A stretch of 64,000 nucleotides of DNA from Hymenobacter chitinivorans DSM 11115 (GTDB lineage: Bacteria > Bacteroidota > Bacteroidia > Cytophagales > Hymenobacteraceae): assembly GCF_002797555.1 (NCBI RefSeq), contig NZ_PGFA01000003.1, positions 652,725-716,724 of the forward strand, given 5' to 3'. Below, one piece after another: positions 41,115-49,702 of this stretch. Both the position numbers and the translations under genes were made by a program. The stretch's first letter is position 1; each line of letters begins with the position of its first letter. The notes under the pieces were generated by a model that saw nothing but the letters and a program-made list of their open reading frames with translations, did not search any database and was not told the DNA's origin.

Positions 41115-44078
41115 ATGCGTACATTATTACCCGCCGCGGCCCTGGCTGCGTTCCTGGGCAGCCTCAGTGCGCCGGCCCGGGCCCAGCAACATGCTGCCCT
41201 CCCCGTTAATACCATCGGCTCGGGCCCAGCCACAGCGGCCCGGGCGGCGGCCATAAGCAGCTGGACTAGTCTGGCGGCCATGCCCGAACGGCAGAGTAAT
41301 GGGGGAGTGGCCGTGCTCAATGGTAAAATTTATGTCTTTGGCGGCTATCTGCGGACCATTACCAACCCTGGGGGCGACTTTACCAAGCAAGTACAGGTGT
41401 ATGACATTGCCACCAACACTTGGAGTAAGGCGGCCGATATGCCCTTCCGTATAACCGCCAACGGCGGCGTGGCCAAAGATGGGTTACTGTATAATTTTTC
41501 AGGGAGTATAGTCGATAATGTGCCGCAGAGTCCCAGCACATCGTTGGTATACAACCCTGGCGCCAATACGTGGGCTACCAGCACCTTTGCCAACTATCCT
41601 TATTCCCAAGCAGGAACCCAGAGTACTACAAACGCGCGGGCCTGGATTGGCTTAGATGGTAAAATCTATGTCCACGAGCCGGAAAGAAGTGTTTTGGCTT
41701 TAGACCCCGTGGCCAACACCTGGGGGCAAGACATAACTCCGCCCAACATCGACTCGCGCTTTCAGGACCGGTATGCCATGGCTATGGTCATGGATGGCAG
41801 CGGCCAGATTCATGCCTTCGGGGGTGGGCAGAGCGGTACGGTACCCGGCGCTTACCAACAAGCCAATACCCGGCACGCAGTGTATACCCCCGCTACCGGC
41901 GTCTGGACCACGGCAGCGCCGTTGCCCGTTGCGAAGCTGGGCGCCTCGGCTGTGCTCGGTTCGGATGGTAACCTGTACGTCCTCGGGGGGGGAGCCAACT
42001 CGTCCAGTGCTACCAGCGACGTACAAATCTATAACCCGACTACCGGTACCTGGAGTACCGGTCCGGCGCTGCCCCAGAGTTTGATCTACGCCAACACGGT
42101 CACCCAGGGTAATGATATTTACATCGTTACGGCCACCGCTACCTACCGGGCCACGGTCACGGTAGCAGGTCTGAGTTGGACGGGTGCCGTGTCTTCGTCC
42201 TGGACGGATGCGGGCAACTGGTCGGGTGGGGTAGTACCCACGGCCAATGACGACGTGACCATCCCGGCCGGCCTGAGCCGTTACCCCAGCATCAGCACCA
42301 GCACGCCCACGGCCAAGCAGCTCACGCTGGCCAGTGGGGCCCAGCTCATCCTGGCTGATGGTGGCACGCTGAGTCTAACGGGCAACCTGGTTAACAACGG
42401 CACGTTCTCGGCGGCTGGTGCGGGTAGCTTGGCCTTTACCGGCTCCACGGCCCAGACGCTGGGCGGCACGGCTTCCACTACGCTGCAGAACCTGAACGTT
42501 GGAGCGGCGGGCGCCATTCTGGCCGGCCCAGTGACGGTGCAGCGCCAACTCACGCTCACGGGCAACCTGAGCACGACCGGTCAGCGCCTGGTGCTGGCTT
42601 CCTCCAACGCGGGTACGGCTTTGGTCGTCAACAGCGGTGGGGTGGTGAGCGGCCCGGTCACGGTGCAGCGCTACATCGACCCGGCGACTAACCCCGGCTT
42701 TGGCTACCGCCATTACTCTCCCGCCGTACTGGGCGCTACGCTGAATAACCTGAGCATGGCTACTACGCCCCAGGCCACCGTAGGCGTGGGGCCGCTGCAA
42801 CTCAATGACAAGTACAATTCAGCCGCCGAGCCGAGCCTGGTCACGCCCTTTCCCACGGTGCTGGCCTACGACCAGAGCCGGGTGGGTACGGTAGCGGGGG
42901 CCTCCGGCTTCAACCAAGGGTGGGCCTCGCCCGTAGCCGCCAGCCAAGTTTTGGTCGGCGGCCAGGGCCTGACCATCAATGAGCCGGCGGGTATCCTCTT
43001 TGAAATAACGGGCCCTACCCTGACCTCCGGGGCCGTGGCCGTGGGCGGGCTGACGCGCAGCAGTGAGCCTGACGCCGGCTGGCAGCTAGTGGGCAACCCC
43101 TATCCGTCGCCGATTGACTGGAACCGCGTCAGCCGGACCAATCTGCAGGCTGCGGCCTACGTGTACCGGTCGCTGAGCCGCTACGAGGGTGGCTACACGG
43201 CCTACGTCAACGGGGTGGGCTCCAACATCATTGCCCAGGGCCAGGCCTTCTTCGTGCGCGTCAGCGCGCCGGGGGCCAGCGGCAGCCTCGCCTTTTCGGA
43301 TGCCTCGCGCGAGACGAGCTACCAGGATCCAACGTATGCCCGCCCGGCGCAGGCGGAAACCCGGCCCTTGGTGCAGCTGATCCTGCAGCGCCAGGACCAT
43401 TCGGATGCCGCCAGCCAGGACCAGTTCTACGTCTACGAGCAGGATGGAGCCACCATCGGCTTTGACGCGGACTACGACGCGGTGAAAGTGCAGCTCAACG
43501 GGGGCCAGCAGCCCAGCCTCTACCAGGTAGTAGGAGCCCAGGGCCTGGCTATTCAGGGTTTGCCCACGGGCCGCAGTGCCCAGCGCCTGAACCTGGGCGT
43601 GCACGTGGCCGCCGCGGGCAGCTACGTCTTTTCAGCGGCTCAGGTCCTGAACCAGCCAGCGGCCGAGCCCCTCTGGCTGGAAGACCAGCTGACCGGCACC
43701 TGGCACGACCTGCGCCAGGGCAGCTATGCCGTCAGCCTGAGTGCAGGGCTGAGCACGACGCGCTTTGTGCTGCACCTGCACCAGGCCCCGCTGCTCAGCA
43801 GCCAGAAGGCCAGTACCTGGGCTGGGGAGCTGCAGCTTTATCCCAATCCGGCTAGCTCCACGGCTCCGGTGACGGTGGTTGCCAGCGGCGTAGCGGGCAA
43901 TAGTGCCGAGGTGGTCCTGCTCAACAGCGTGGGCCAACGCGTGCTGCAGCGGCACCTGGCCGTAGCCGGCAAAGAAGTGCGCGCACAACTAGCCGTATCG
44001 GGTTTGGCCCAAGGTATCTATACCGTGCAGGTGCGCAGCCAAGCCGGGGTGCTGACTCGTCAACTCGTCATTCAATAG
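41115..44078 (+). CDS. Large Kelch-repeat surface protein with T9SS sorting domain
   Basis: 987 residues with a signal peptide (MRTLLPAAALAAFLGSLSAPARAQ). Residues 50-350 hold about five Kelch blades: SWTSLAAMPERQSNGGVAVLNGKIYVFGG, KVYVHEP-like, WTTAAPLPVAKLGASAVLGSDGNLYVLGG, each ending in a W-x-x-x-x-L/M-P motif. Residues 365-560 contain repetitive short strands (WSGGVVPTANDDVTIPAG, LTLASGAQLILADGGTLSLTGNLVNNGTF) as in beta-solenoids, then a VGNPYPSPIDWNRV module seen in many T9SS proteins, and a type A sorting domain (LQLYPNPASS, VVLLNSVGQRVLQR, GIYTVQVRSQAG). Adhesion or glycan binding is a guess. Confidence 0.85.
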   Translation: MRTLLPAAALAAFLGSLSAPARAQQHAALPVNTIGSGPATAARAAAISSWTSLAAMPERQSNGGVAVLNGKIYVFGGYLRTITNPGGDFTKQVQVYDIATNTWSKAADMPFRITANGGVAKDGLLYNFSGSIVDNVPQSPSTSLVYNPGANTWATSTFANYPYSQAGTQSTTNARAWIGLDGKIYVHEPERSVLALDPVANTWGQDITPPNIDSRFQDRYAMAMVMDGSGQIHAFGGGQSGTVPGAYQQANTRHAVYTPATGVWTTAAPLPVAKLGASAVLGSDGNLYVLGGGANSSSATSDVQIYNPTTGTWSTGPALPQSLIYANTVTQGNDIYIVTATATYRATVTVAGLSWTGAVSSSWTDAGNWSGGVVPTANDDVTIPAGLSRYPSISTSTPTAKQLTLASGAQLILADGGTLSLTGNLVNNGTFSAAGAGSLAFTGSTAQTLGGTASTTLQNLNVGAAGAILAGPVTVQRQLTLTGNLSTTGQRLVLASSNAGTALVVNSGGVVSGPVTVQRYIDPATNPGFGYRHYSPAVLGATLNNLSMATTPQATVGVGPLQLNDKYNSAAEPSLVTPFPTVLAYDQSRVGTVAGASGFNQGWASPVAASQVLVGGQGLTINEPAGILFEITGPTLTSGAVAVGGLTRSSEPDAGWQLVGNPYPSPIDWNRVSRTNLQAAAYVYRSLSRYEGGYTAYVNGVGSNIIAQGQAFFVRVSAPGASGSLAFSDASRETSYQDPTYARPAQAETRPLVQLILQRQDHSDAASQDQFYVYEQDGATIGFDADYDAVKVQLNGGQQPSLYQVVGAQGLAIQGLPTGRSAQRLNLGVHVAAAGSYVFSAAQVLNQPAAEPLWLEDQLTGTWHDLRQGSYAVSLSAGLSTTRFVLHLHQAPLLSSQKASTWAGELQLYPNPASSTAPVTVVASGVAGNSAEVVLLNSVGQRVLQRHLAVAGKEVRAQLAVSGLAQGIYTVQVRSQAGVLTRQLVIQ

Positions 44079-44129
44079 TTTTTCATTCTAGTGCCAGCCA
44101 TAAGCACTATACCTCGTTTACTACCTCTC

Positions 44130-44327
44130 ATGACTACTCCGTTTCTTCGTCGCTTAGCTCTATGCGGGCTTTTGTTACTTGGTGTAAGCCAACTACCGGC
44201 GTTAGCCCAGGGCCCCGGCAACGGCGGTCCGCAGCCCGGCGCCACCACCGCACCCATTGACGGCGGGGCCAGCCTGCTGCTGGCAGGCGGCGTAGCCCTG
44301 GCCTTGCGCCGCCTGCGCCGCCGTTAA
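44130..44327 (+). CDS. Short protein with PID-CTERM-type sorting tail
   Basis: 65 residues from ATG 44130 (an upstream ATG at 44091 adds a poor leader). It consists of a signal peptide (MTTPFLRRLALCGLLLLGVSQ, cleaved after ALAQ), a Gly/Pro-rich linker (GPGNGGPQPGATT), the motif APIDGG, a hydrophobic helix ASLLLAGGVALAL and a basic end RRLRRR. This tripartite end is the pattern called PID-CTERM in Bacteroidota, analogous to PEP-CTERM and presumed to be processed by an exosortase-type enzyme; none is encoded in this window. Mature part would be about 20 residues. Follows the Kelch gene by 51 bp, so may be co-transcribed. Confidence 0.75.
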   Translation: MTTPFLRRLALCGLLLLGVSQLPALAQGPGNGGPQPGATTAPIDGGASLLLAGGVALALRRLRRR

Positions 44328-44351
44328 GCCGTCTGTCGTTAGTCTGCATCC

Positions 44352-44381
44352 GCCGCCCGTTGTGTCAGCACAGCGGGCGGC
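44352..44381 (+). terminator. Hairpin terminator
   Basis: GCCGCCCG / CGGGCGGC stem with extra inner GTG/CAC pairing, followed by ATTTGTG; 25 bp after the stop at 44327. Confidence 0.6.
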
Positions 44382-44472
44382 ATTTGTGTGTTCGGGGCTG
44401 CCAATAGCTGTGGCCGCGCCGCCTGAGCGCTGTTGGAAAGCGGGCAAAAGTCTTTTCCACTTTCGAACAGCC

Positions 44473-44488
44473 TGTCCGTTTCCGGACA
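44473..44488. promoter_or_regulatory. Candidate enhancer site for the export-cluster regulator
   Basis: TGTCCGTTTCCGGACA is a perfect inverted repeat (6-bp arms, 4-bp spacer). It sits in a longer block (TCGAACAnCnTGTCCG...GGACAATnTTTT) that recurs at 49508. Its centre is about 81 bp before the sigma-54-type element at 44554. Confidence 0.6.
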
Positions 44489-44553
44489 ATGTTTTAGGGA
44501 GTGGTCTGAAGCTTAATGTGTATAAAATGTAGTGGTTCAATGGGTTGCGCAAA

Positions 44554-44569
44554 TGGCACAGCCCTTGGC
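44554..44569 (+). promoter_or_regulatory. Sigma-54-type promoter of the MFP-TolC genes
   Basis: TGGCACAGCCCTTGGC has a perfect -24 TGGCAC and a -12 TTGG (consensus TTGC) at the right spacing. The downstream bases TAGTACA are shared with the promoter at 49589. The start codon is 37 bp further on. Confidence 0.55.
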
Positions 44570-44605
44570 TAGTAGTACAGGAAACCACCACCTTCCTGCA
44601 CGAAA

Positions 44606-45853
44606 ATGGACAGAGCAATATCCCCCGCCACCCACTCGCGCCGTCGGCGCCGGCAGTGGCTCATCGGTACCGCCGCCGCGTTGCTGCTGGTAGCCGGCCT
44701 GCTGGCTTTTCGCTCGGTGCTGCAGCCCAGCATCGACCGAGCCCAGATCCTGACTACCACGGCCGAAACCGGGGACGTGGAAGCTTCCCTGACGGCGGCC
44801 GGCGTGATTATTCCGAGCCGGGAAGCCGTAATTACCAGCCCCATCCAGAGCACCATTCGCCGCGTGGCCGTGCAGGTGGGGGAGAAGGTGCAGCCGGGGC
44901 AGACCATCCTGGAGCTCGATAAGGAGCTGACCGCTACGGCCCTGGCCAAGCTGCAGGACGAGCAGCAGCAGAACCGCAACAAGAACGGCCAGTTGCAGCT
45001 CACCCTGGAAAAGGCCCTGAACGATTTGGAGTCGCAGGAGCAGGTGCAGCAGGTGAAAGTGCGCAGCCTGCAGTCGACCCTGCGCGACGAGCAGTACCTG
45101 CTCAAAGTGGGCGGCGGTACGGCCGAGAGCGTGCGGCAGGCCGAGCTGAACCTGAAAGTGGCTCAGCTGGAGCTGCAGCGCCTGGGCGAGCAAATTCGCA
45201 ACCAGCGCGCCGCCAACGCCGCCGACCAGCGCGAGCTGGGCTTCACCATGCAGATTCAGGACCGCAGCATCACCGAGCTGGCCGGTAAGCTGGCCCAGGC
45301 CAACATCAGCAGCCAGCAGCCCGGCGTGCTGACCTGGGTCAACGAGGATATTGGCAGCACCGTCAACGAGGGCGACGCCCTGGCCCGGGTGGCCGATTTG
45401 AGCCGCTTCCGGGTGCGGGCCACCATTTCCGACACTTACGCCGACGCCCTGCATCTGGGCGACGCGGTAGTAATACGCGTGAACAACACTGATTTGCGCG
45501 GCACGGTCACCACCGTCAGCCCGGCCGTGGATAAGGGCGTGGTGACGTTCTACGCCAAGCTCACCGACGACCACAACCCGGTGCTGCGTTCCAACCTGCG
45601 TGCCGACGTCTTTGTAGTGACCCGGGCCCAGCACCAGGTGGTGCGCGTCAAGAACGGGCCGTTTTACCAGGGCGGTAAGGAGCAGCGTGTGTTTGTGCTG
45701 CACGATGGCAAAGCCACGCAGCGCACCGTGCGCTTCGGCGACAGCAACTTCGACTACGTGCAGGTGCTCAGCGGCCTGCAGCCCGGCGACGAAATCGTGC
45801 TCAGCGAGCTGAAGCAATACGAAGACACGCCCACAATTACCATCCACAACTAA
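44606..45853 (+). CDS. HlyD/MacA-type periplasmic adaptor (membrane-fusion protein)
   Basis: 415 residues. A basic N-terminus and one membrane anchor (QWLIGTAAALLLVAGLLAF, 17-35) precede a lipoyl half-motif (VITSPIQSTIRRVAVQVGEKVQPGQTILELD), a long coiled-coil hairpin (about 110-215, e.g. LEKALNDLESQEQVQQVKVR), the second lipoyl half (PGVLTWVNEDIGSTVNEGDALARVADL) and beta-barrel/membrane-proximal domains (VVIRVNNTDLRGTV, VQVLSGLQPGDEIVLSE). It should bridge the MacB-type permeases encoded at 51-53 kb to TolC, 11 bp downstream. Transcribed from the sigma-54-type promoter at 44554. Confidence 0.9.
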   Translation: MDRAISPATHSRRRRRQWLIGTAAALLLVAGLLAFRSVLQPSIDRAQILTTTAETGDVEASLTAAGVIIPSREAVITSPIQSTIRRVAVQVGEKVQPGQTILELDKELTATALAKLQDEQQQNRNKNGQLQLTLEKALNDLESQEQVQQVKVRSLQSTLRDEQYLLKVGGGTAESVRQAELNLKVAQLELQRLGEQIRNQRAANAADQRELGFTMQIQDRSITELAGKLAQANISSQQPGVLTWVNEDIGSTVNEGDALARVADLSRFRVRATISDTYADALHLGDAVVIRVNNTDLRGTVTTVSPAVDKGVVTFYAKLTDDHNPVLRSNLRADVFVVTRAQHQVVRVKNGPFYQGGKEQRVFVLHDGKATQRTVRFGDSNFDYVQVLSGLQPGDEIVLSELKQYEDTPTITIHN

Positions 45854-45864
45854 GCCGCCGCGTG

Positions 45865-47346
45865 ATGAAACCAACTCGTATGCGTCGTTTCTCTTTTTGG
45901 GCGGGCCTCAGTGCCTTGCTGCTGAGCGGGCCCGCGCTAGCCCAAGCGCCTGCCCCCCTGACCTTGCCCCAGGTGATTGAGCAGGCCCTGGCCCAGTCGT
46001 CGGTGGCCAAGCAGGCAGCTACCAACCGCGAAACCAGCTACTGGCAGTACCGCACCTACCTGTCCAACTACCGGCCCCAGCTGGCGTTGCAGGGTACGGT
46101 GCCCAACTTCGGTCGGGAAATAAAGCCCGTGACCCAGCCCGACGGCAGTACCGTGTACCGGGCCGTGAGTAGTGACTTTACCGACCTGGGCGTGACGCTG
46201 AGCCAGGCCATCGGTCCCACCGGCGGCCAGATTTACCTGAGCTCGGCCGTGCAGCGTATCGAGAACTTTTACCGCGACGAGCGAACCTACAACAACCAGC
46301 CTTTCGGCATTGGCCTGAGCCAGCCTATCGGGCGCTACAACAGCCTGCGCTGGGCCCGCAAGATTGAGCCTTTGCGTTATGAAGAGTCGGGTCGGCAGTA
46401 TGTGGAAGAGCGCGAAAATATTGCCCAGCGTATCACGGAGCTGTATTTCGACGTGCTGCTGCAGCAGGTAAATGCCGACGTGGCTCGTCAGAACATGCGG
46501 GCCAACGAAGAGCTGCTGCGCCTGGGCAAGGAACGGTTCGGGCTCGGCCGCCTGTCCCAGAGCGACCTGCTGCTGCTGCAACTCAACCTGCTCAACTCCC
46601 GCAAAGCTCTGGGCCAGGCCCAACTCGACGCCCAGACGGCCGCCGTCAACTTACAGAGCTACACCGGTCTGGCCACGGAGGCCCTGCAGCTTACTATTCC
46701 GGAAGCCACGGCCAAGCTCATCGTGGCCCCCGACCAGGCCCTGGCCCAGGCCCGGCAAAACCGGCGCGAAACTCTGGCCTTCCGCCGCCGCCTGCTGCAG
46801 GCCGAAAGCGAGGTGGCCCAGGCCAAGGGTACCACGGGCCTGCAGGCCACATTGCTGGCTAACTTGGGCTACACCAACAGCGCCTCCAAGTTTTGGTCAA
46901 CCTACAACAGCCCTCAGGACAAGCAGCAAGTGAGCCTGGCCTTTTCGATGCCGCTCGTGGACTGGGGCCGGCAGAAGTCCATCGTAAAAACCGCCGAGCT
47001 GACCCGCCAGCAGGTGCAGCAAACCGTGGCCCAGGAGCAAACTACCTTCGAGCAGAGCGTGCTGACCCAGGCCGCCCAGCTTGGCTCCCTGCGCGAGCAG
47101 CTGGAGCTTTCGGCCCAGGCCGATTCGCTGGCCCAGCAGCGCTACGCCATTGCCCGGGCCACCTACCAGGTCGGCCGCATCAGCCTCACGGATCTAAACA
47201 TTGCCTTGACCGAGAAAGACCAGGCCAAGCGCGCCTACATTGCCGCCCTGCGTGCCTGCTGGGTGGCCCACTACCGCCTGCGCGCCCTCACCCTCTACGA
47301 CTTCGCCCTGCAGCAGCCGCTTTACAGTGAAGTGGCGAAGTTGTGA
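45865..47346 (+). CDS. TolC-family outer-membrane channel protein
   Basis: 493 residues from ATG 45865 (a GTG just before it is in frame). Signal peptide MKPTRMRRFSFWAGLSALLLSGPALAQ. Two repeats of the outer-membrane-efflux-protein domain: LTLPQVIEQALAQSSVAKQA ... LLRLGKERFGLGRLSQSDLLLLQLNLLNSR, and RRETLAFRRRLLQAESEVAQAKG ... RYAIARATYQVGRISLTDLNIALTEKDQAKRAYI. Between them are the barrel strands. It should form the trimeric tunnel for the ABC exporter. It is 11 bp after the adaptor gene. Confidence 0.93.
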   Translation: MKPTRMRRFSFWAGLSALLLSGPALAQAPAPLTLPQVIEQALAQSSVAKQAATNRETSYWQYRTYLSNYRPQLALQGTVPNFGREIKPVTQPDGSTVYRAVSSDFTDLGVTLSQAIGPTGGQIYLSSAVQRIENFYRDERTYNNQPFGIGLSQPIGRYNSLRWARKIEPLRYEESGRQYVEERENIAQRITELYFDVLLQQVNADVARQNMRANEELLRLGKERFGLGRLSQSDLLLLQLNLLNSRKALGQAQLDAQTAAVNLQSYTGLATEALQLTIPEATAKLIVAPDQALAQARQNRRETLAFRRRLLQAESEVAQAKGTTGLQATLLANLGYTNSASKFWSTYNSPQDKQQVSLAFSMPLVDWGRQKSIVKTAELTRQQVQQTVAQEQTTFEQSVLTQAAQLGSLREQLELSAQADSLAQQRYAIARATYQVGRISLTDLNIALTEKDQAKRAYIAALRACWVAHYRLRALTLYDFALQQPLYSEVAKL

Positions 47347-47386
47347 GATAGTGAAATGGTGAAGTGGTGAGTTTGATGTTCAAATG
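47347..47386. repeat. GTGAAATGGTGAA-type simple repeat
   Basis: Directly after the TolC stop the sequence reads GATAGTGAAATGGTGAAG then TGGTGAGTTTGATG, a run of nearly regular 8-bp TGGTGAAN units. The same unit occurs between the two permease genes at 52323-52465. Confidence 0.55.
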
Positions 47387-47473
47387 GCGCGACTGGCGCA
47401 TTCTTGTCTGCCCTTGTGAGGCGCAGCTGGGGCACTTCGTCCTCTGCGCAGTACGCCCCGCTCTTTTACCACA

Positions 47474-47505
47474 AAGCCCTTTCCCGTTGGTACGGGAAAG
47501 GGCTT
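47474..47505 (+). terminator. Hairpin terminator of the MFP-TolC transcript
   Basis: AAGCCCTTTCCCGT pairs with ACGGGAAAGGGCTT (14 bp, four-base loop). It lies 128 bp after the TolC stop. Confidence 0.7.
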
Positions 47506-47590
47506 CTTACTTTAGAGGGCGCAGCACATTTCAGCGGGTCGGTGGTTTGCGCCGCCTGTAATGCTGCTCCTTTTTCTAGGCGGCCAGTGC

Positions 47591-47998
47591 TTAGGCGGCT
47601 TTCTGGCCGGGAGCGGGCAGGTTGGTGTTCCAAATATCCTGGTGGAGCTTCCAGTGGCCCTGCTGCTCTTTCCAGACCACCAGGTACTTGCCCTCGTCCA
47701 TGGTGCGGTGGTTACCGTCGAAGAGGGTGTAGGTGCCTAGCTCAATGGCCGTGTCTTCCAGCTCCTCAATGTCGCGGGTTTTGAGCTTGACCTGCTTGAC
47801 GCCCATTTCCATGGCGCCCTGCCAGAAGGCCTGGATGCCGGGTAGGCCCTCAATGGGCGCCATACCGGTGGGCAGCAGCACGCCCGCCGAGGTGTAGAGG
47901 CGGGCAATGGCGGCCGCGTCGCCCTGTTCGAAGCTGGCTTCGAAGGAGTCGTTGGTGCGCCGGATTTCGTCGCGGATACTCGTGGCTGTGGTGGGCAT
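47591..47998 (-). CDS. DUF4440/NTF2-like protein (SgcJ/EcaC type)
   Basis: 135 residues. RDEIRRTNDSFEASFEQGDAAAIARLYTSAGVLLPTGMAPIEGLPGIQAFWQGAME is the typical first half of the DUF4440/SgcJ group; AIELGTYTLFDGNHRTMDEGKYLVVWKEQQGHWKLHQDIWNT is the closing sheet. Such proteins are small cytosolic hydrolase/isomerase-like folds with diverse use. It lies on the opposite strand within the export cluster and is not obviously related to it. Confidence 0.88.
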   Translation of the reverse strand: MPTTATSIRDEIRRTNDSFEASFEQGDAAAIARLYTSAGVLLPTGMAPIEGLPGIQAFWQGAMEMGVKQVKLKTRDIEELEDTAIELGTYTLFDGNHRTMDEGKYLVVWKEQQGHWKLHQDIWNTNLPAPGQKAA

Positions 47999-48314
47999 GG
48001 GAAATGGGGTTAGGTCGGTGAAACACTACGGAGGGAGAAGATAAAACTTTTCGGGCTAATAAAAAGCTGAAGGTCAGTTGTCGGCCCGCTAAAAAGTCGC
48101 CCTAGGCCGCAAGAGGAGTTGGCCTCTGCCCCATGAGGCGCACCGGCGTCAAATGACTCCAGTAAAAAGATGATAGGTAGTCATGATTGGTATAATTCCA
48201 ATTATTAATTATAAACTTTGTATATTGAATAACACTTCCGCTCTTCCTGCCTGCTGCTGAACACCACCGTAGACCCGTGTCGTTGCTCGTGTTCACCCTT
48301 AAACCCCATCACCT
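47999..48314. other. Divergent intergenic region
   Basis: Holds the promoters of the minus-strand DUF4440 gene (starting 47998) and the plus-strand lipoprotein (48315). The part 48180-48240 is very AT-rich (TAATTCCAATTATTAATTA). ACTTTG at 48217-48222 resembles the end of a -7 box but the spacing is off. No other feature seen. Confidence 0.4.
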
Positions 48315-49361
48315 ATGAAAAACAAATTCCTTGTTGCCTGCGCAGTTGCCTCATTGGTGGCAGCTAGTTGCCAAAAAACGGAGTTGGCCCCCGAATCTGC
48401 GTCGCCGAAAGCGGCGGGTAGTGCGCAAAACGCCGTGCCCACGGGCTGCGACGTCATCGGTTTTAGTGGGGCCAGCGGCCTGCTAAGTCAGGTAAACAGT
48501 GACGGCGGCGTCGGTCCGATTCTGCTGACAAGCCTCAATACCCGCTCCCCCGAGCAGCCCGTGGCCGCCATGGTCTTCAACTCGGCCGCACCCCACTTCG
48601 AGGATTATGACCTGGGTACGCCCAACGTGGCCTACGGTGGCCCCGGCATCGGCGCCGGTGGCACGGTGAGCAACAATACGGCCCTGGGCAACATCCTCGT
48701 TATCCAGAACTTCGTGGACTGGGGCCTGACGCCCAACGACGACGACGTGACGGGCTACGTCAACTTCGATTTCAGCAAAGTAGGCCCAATTACGGCCACC
48801 TCCCTGACCATTATTGACCGGGAAGGCGCCGAGTTCGAAGGTGGGGAAGTAAAGCTCTTCGACGTGAAAGGCGGCACGGAACTCTACTACACCACCTTCC
48901 CCGAAACCGGTTCTAACGGCGTGGGCCTGGTGAACCTCAACAACACGCCCGGCGTGGGCTATATCGAGGTGACCATCTACGGCTCCATTGGCCTCGACAA
49001 CCTGGCTTTCTGCCGCTTGCAGTGCAACTACACCCAGGGCTACTGGAAAAATCACGCAGACAGCTGGCCCGTGAGCAGCCTTACCATTGGCACGGTCGCC
49101 ACGCCTTACAGTAAAGCCGACCTGATCAAGGTGCTGAATACGCCCGTGAAAGGCAACGGCCTGCTGGCCCTGGCCCACCAGCTGATTGCGGCCAAACTGA
49201 ACGTGGCCGTCGACCACGACCCCTCTATTGCCACTGCCATTGCCCAGGCCGATGCCCTGATTGGCAATCTTAGCCTGTTTGGCGGCACGCTCACCACGGC
49301 CCAGACCAGTGCCCTGGTTGCCACCCTGGATGCCTACAACAACTCCAACCACTGCGACTAA
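48315..49361 (+). CDS. Lipoprotein with a TQGYWKNH C-terminal domain
   Basis: 348 residues. The leader MKNKFLVACAVASLVAASCQK ends in a lipobox with Cys at 19. Residues 45-230 are beta-rich (TGCDVIGFSGASGLLSQVNSDGG, YVNFDFSKVGPITATSLTIIDREGAEFEGGEVKLFD, GVGYIEVTIYGSIGLDNLAFC), suggesting a jelly-roll. Residues 235-348 begin CNYTQGYWKNHADSWP, a motif found in exported proteins of Bacteroidota and Deinococcus-like genomes, and continue as an all-helical stretch (LIKVLNTPVKGNGLLALAHQLIAAKLN). Function unknown. It sits between the two halves of the export cluster and ends at a strong terminator. Confidence 0.75.
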   Translation: MKNKFLVACAVASLVAASCQKTELAPESASPKAAGSAQNAVPTGCDVIGFSGASGLLSQVNSDGGVGPILLTSLNTRSPEQPVAAMVFNSAAPHFEDYDLGTPNVAYGGPGIGAGGTVSNNTALGNILVIQNFVDWGLTPNDDDVTGYVNFDFSKVGPITATSLTIIDREGAEFEGGEVKLFDVKGGTELYYTTFPETGSNGVGLVNLNNTPGVGYIEVTIYGSIGLDNLAFCRLQCNYTQGYWKNHADSWPVSSLTIGTVATPYSKADLIKVLNTPVKGNGLLALAHQLIAAKLNVAVDHDPSIATAIAQADALIGNLSLFGGTLTTAQTSALVATLDAYNNSNHCD

Positions 49362-49402
49362 TACTTCCAGCGTGGGGCGGCCCCGTCGCCACTTACTGCT
49401 AC

Positions 49403-49430
49403 AAAAGCCGGACGTCTCGTCCGGCTTTTT
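49403..49430 (+). terminator. Rho-independent terminator
   Basis: AAAAGCCGGACG / CGTCCGGCTTTT stem, three-base loop, T5; 41 bp after the lipoprotein stop. Confidence 0.88.
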
Positions 49431-49507
49431 GCGTTTTCGGGCCACCGCGGGCCGGGCCGCGGCAATAGTTCGAAATCGCACGGGCCGGCTTCCATTATCG
49501 AACACCG

Positions 49508-49523
49508 TGTCCGGTTTTGGACA
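49508..49523. promoter_or_regulatory. Candidate enhancer site, second copy
   Basis: TGTCCGGTTTTGGACA, an inverted repeat with 5-bp arms, embedded in the same longer block as the site at 44473 (TCGAACA before it, ATnTTTT after it). Its centre is about 81 bp before the element at 49589, the same distance as in the first copy. Confidence 0.6.
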
Positions 49524-49588
49524 ATATTTTCCAAAGTCTATTTTCTCGAATGTTGTTTTGGTTTTTGATAATCAGTGATTTATAAAGT

Positions 49589-49604
49589 TGGCACGGGCGT
49601 TGGC
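49589..49604 (+). promoter_or_regulatory. Sigma-54-type promoter of the ABC exporter genes
   Basis: TGGCACGGGCGTTGGC has a perfect -24 TGGCACG and the same TTGGCTA at -12 as the promoter at 44554. The start codon is 99 bp further on. Confidence 0.6.
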
Positions 49605-49702
49605 TACTACTAGTACAACCAGCCGCCTTGCCGCGCAAAAACGGACACGGACAGCTGGGAGCTCCTCCTGAACCTTCTTCCGACTCTTAACTACCCTCCA
49701 CT

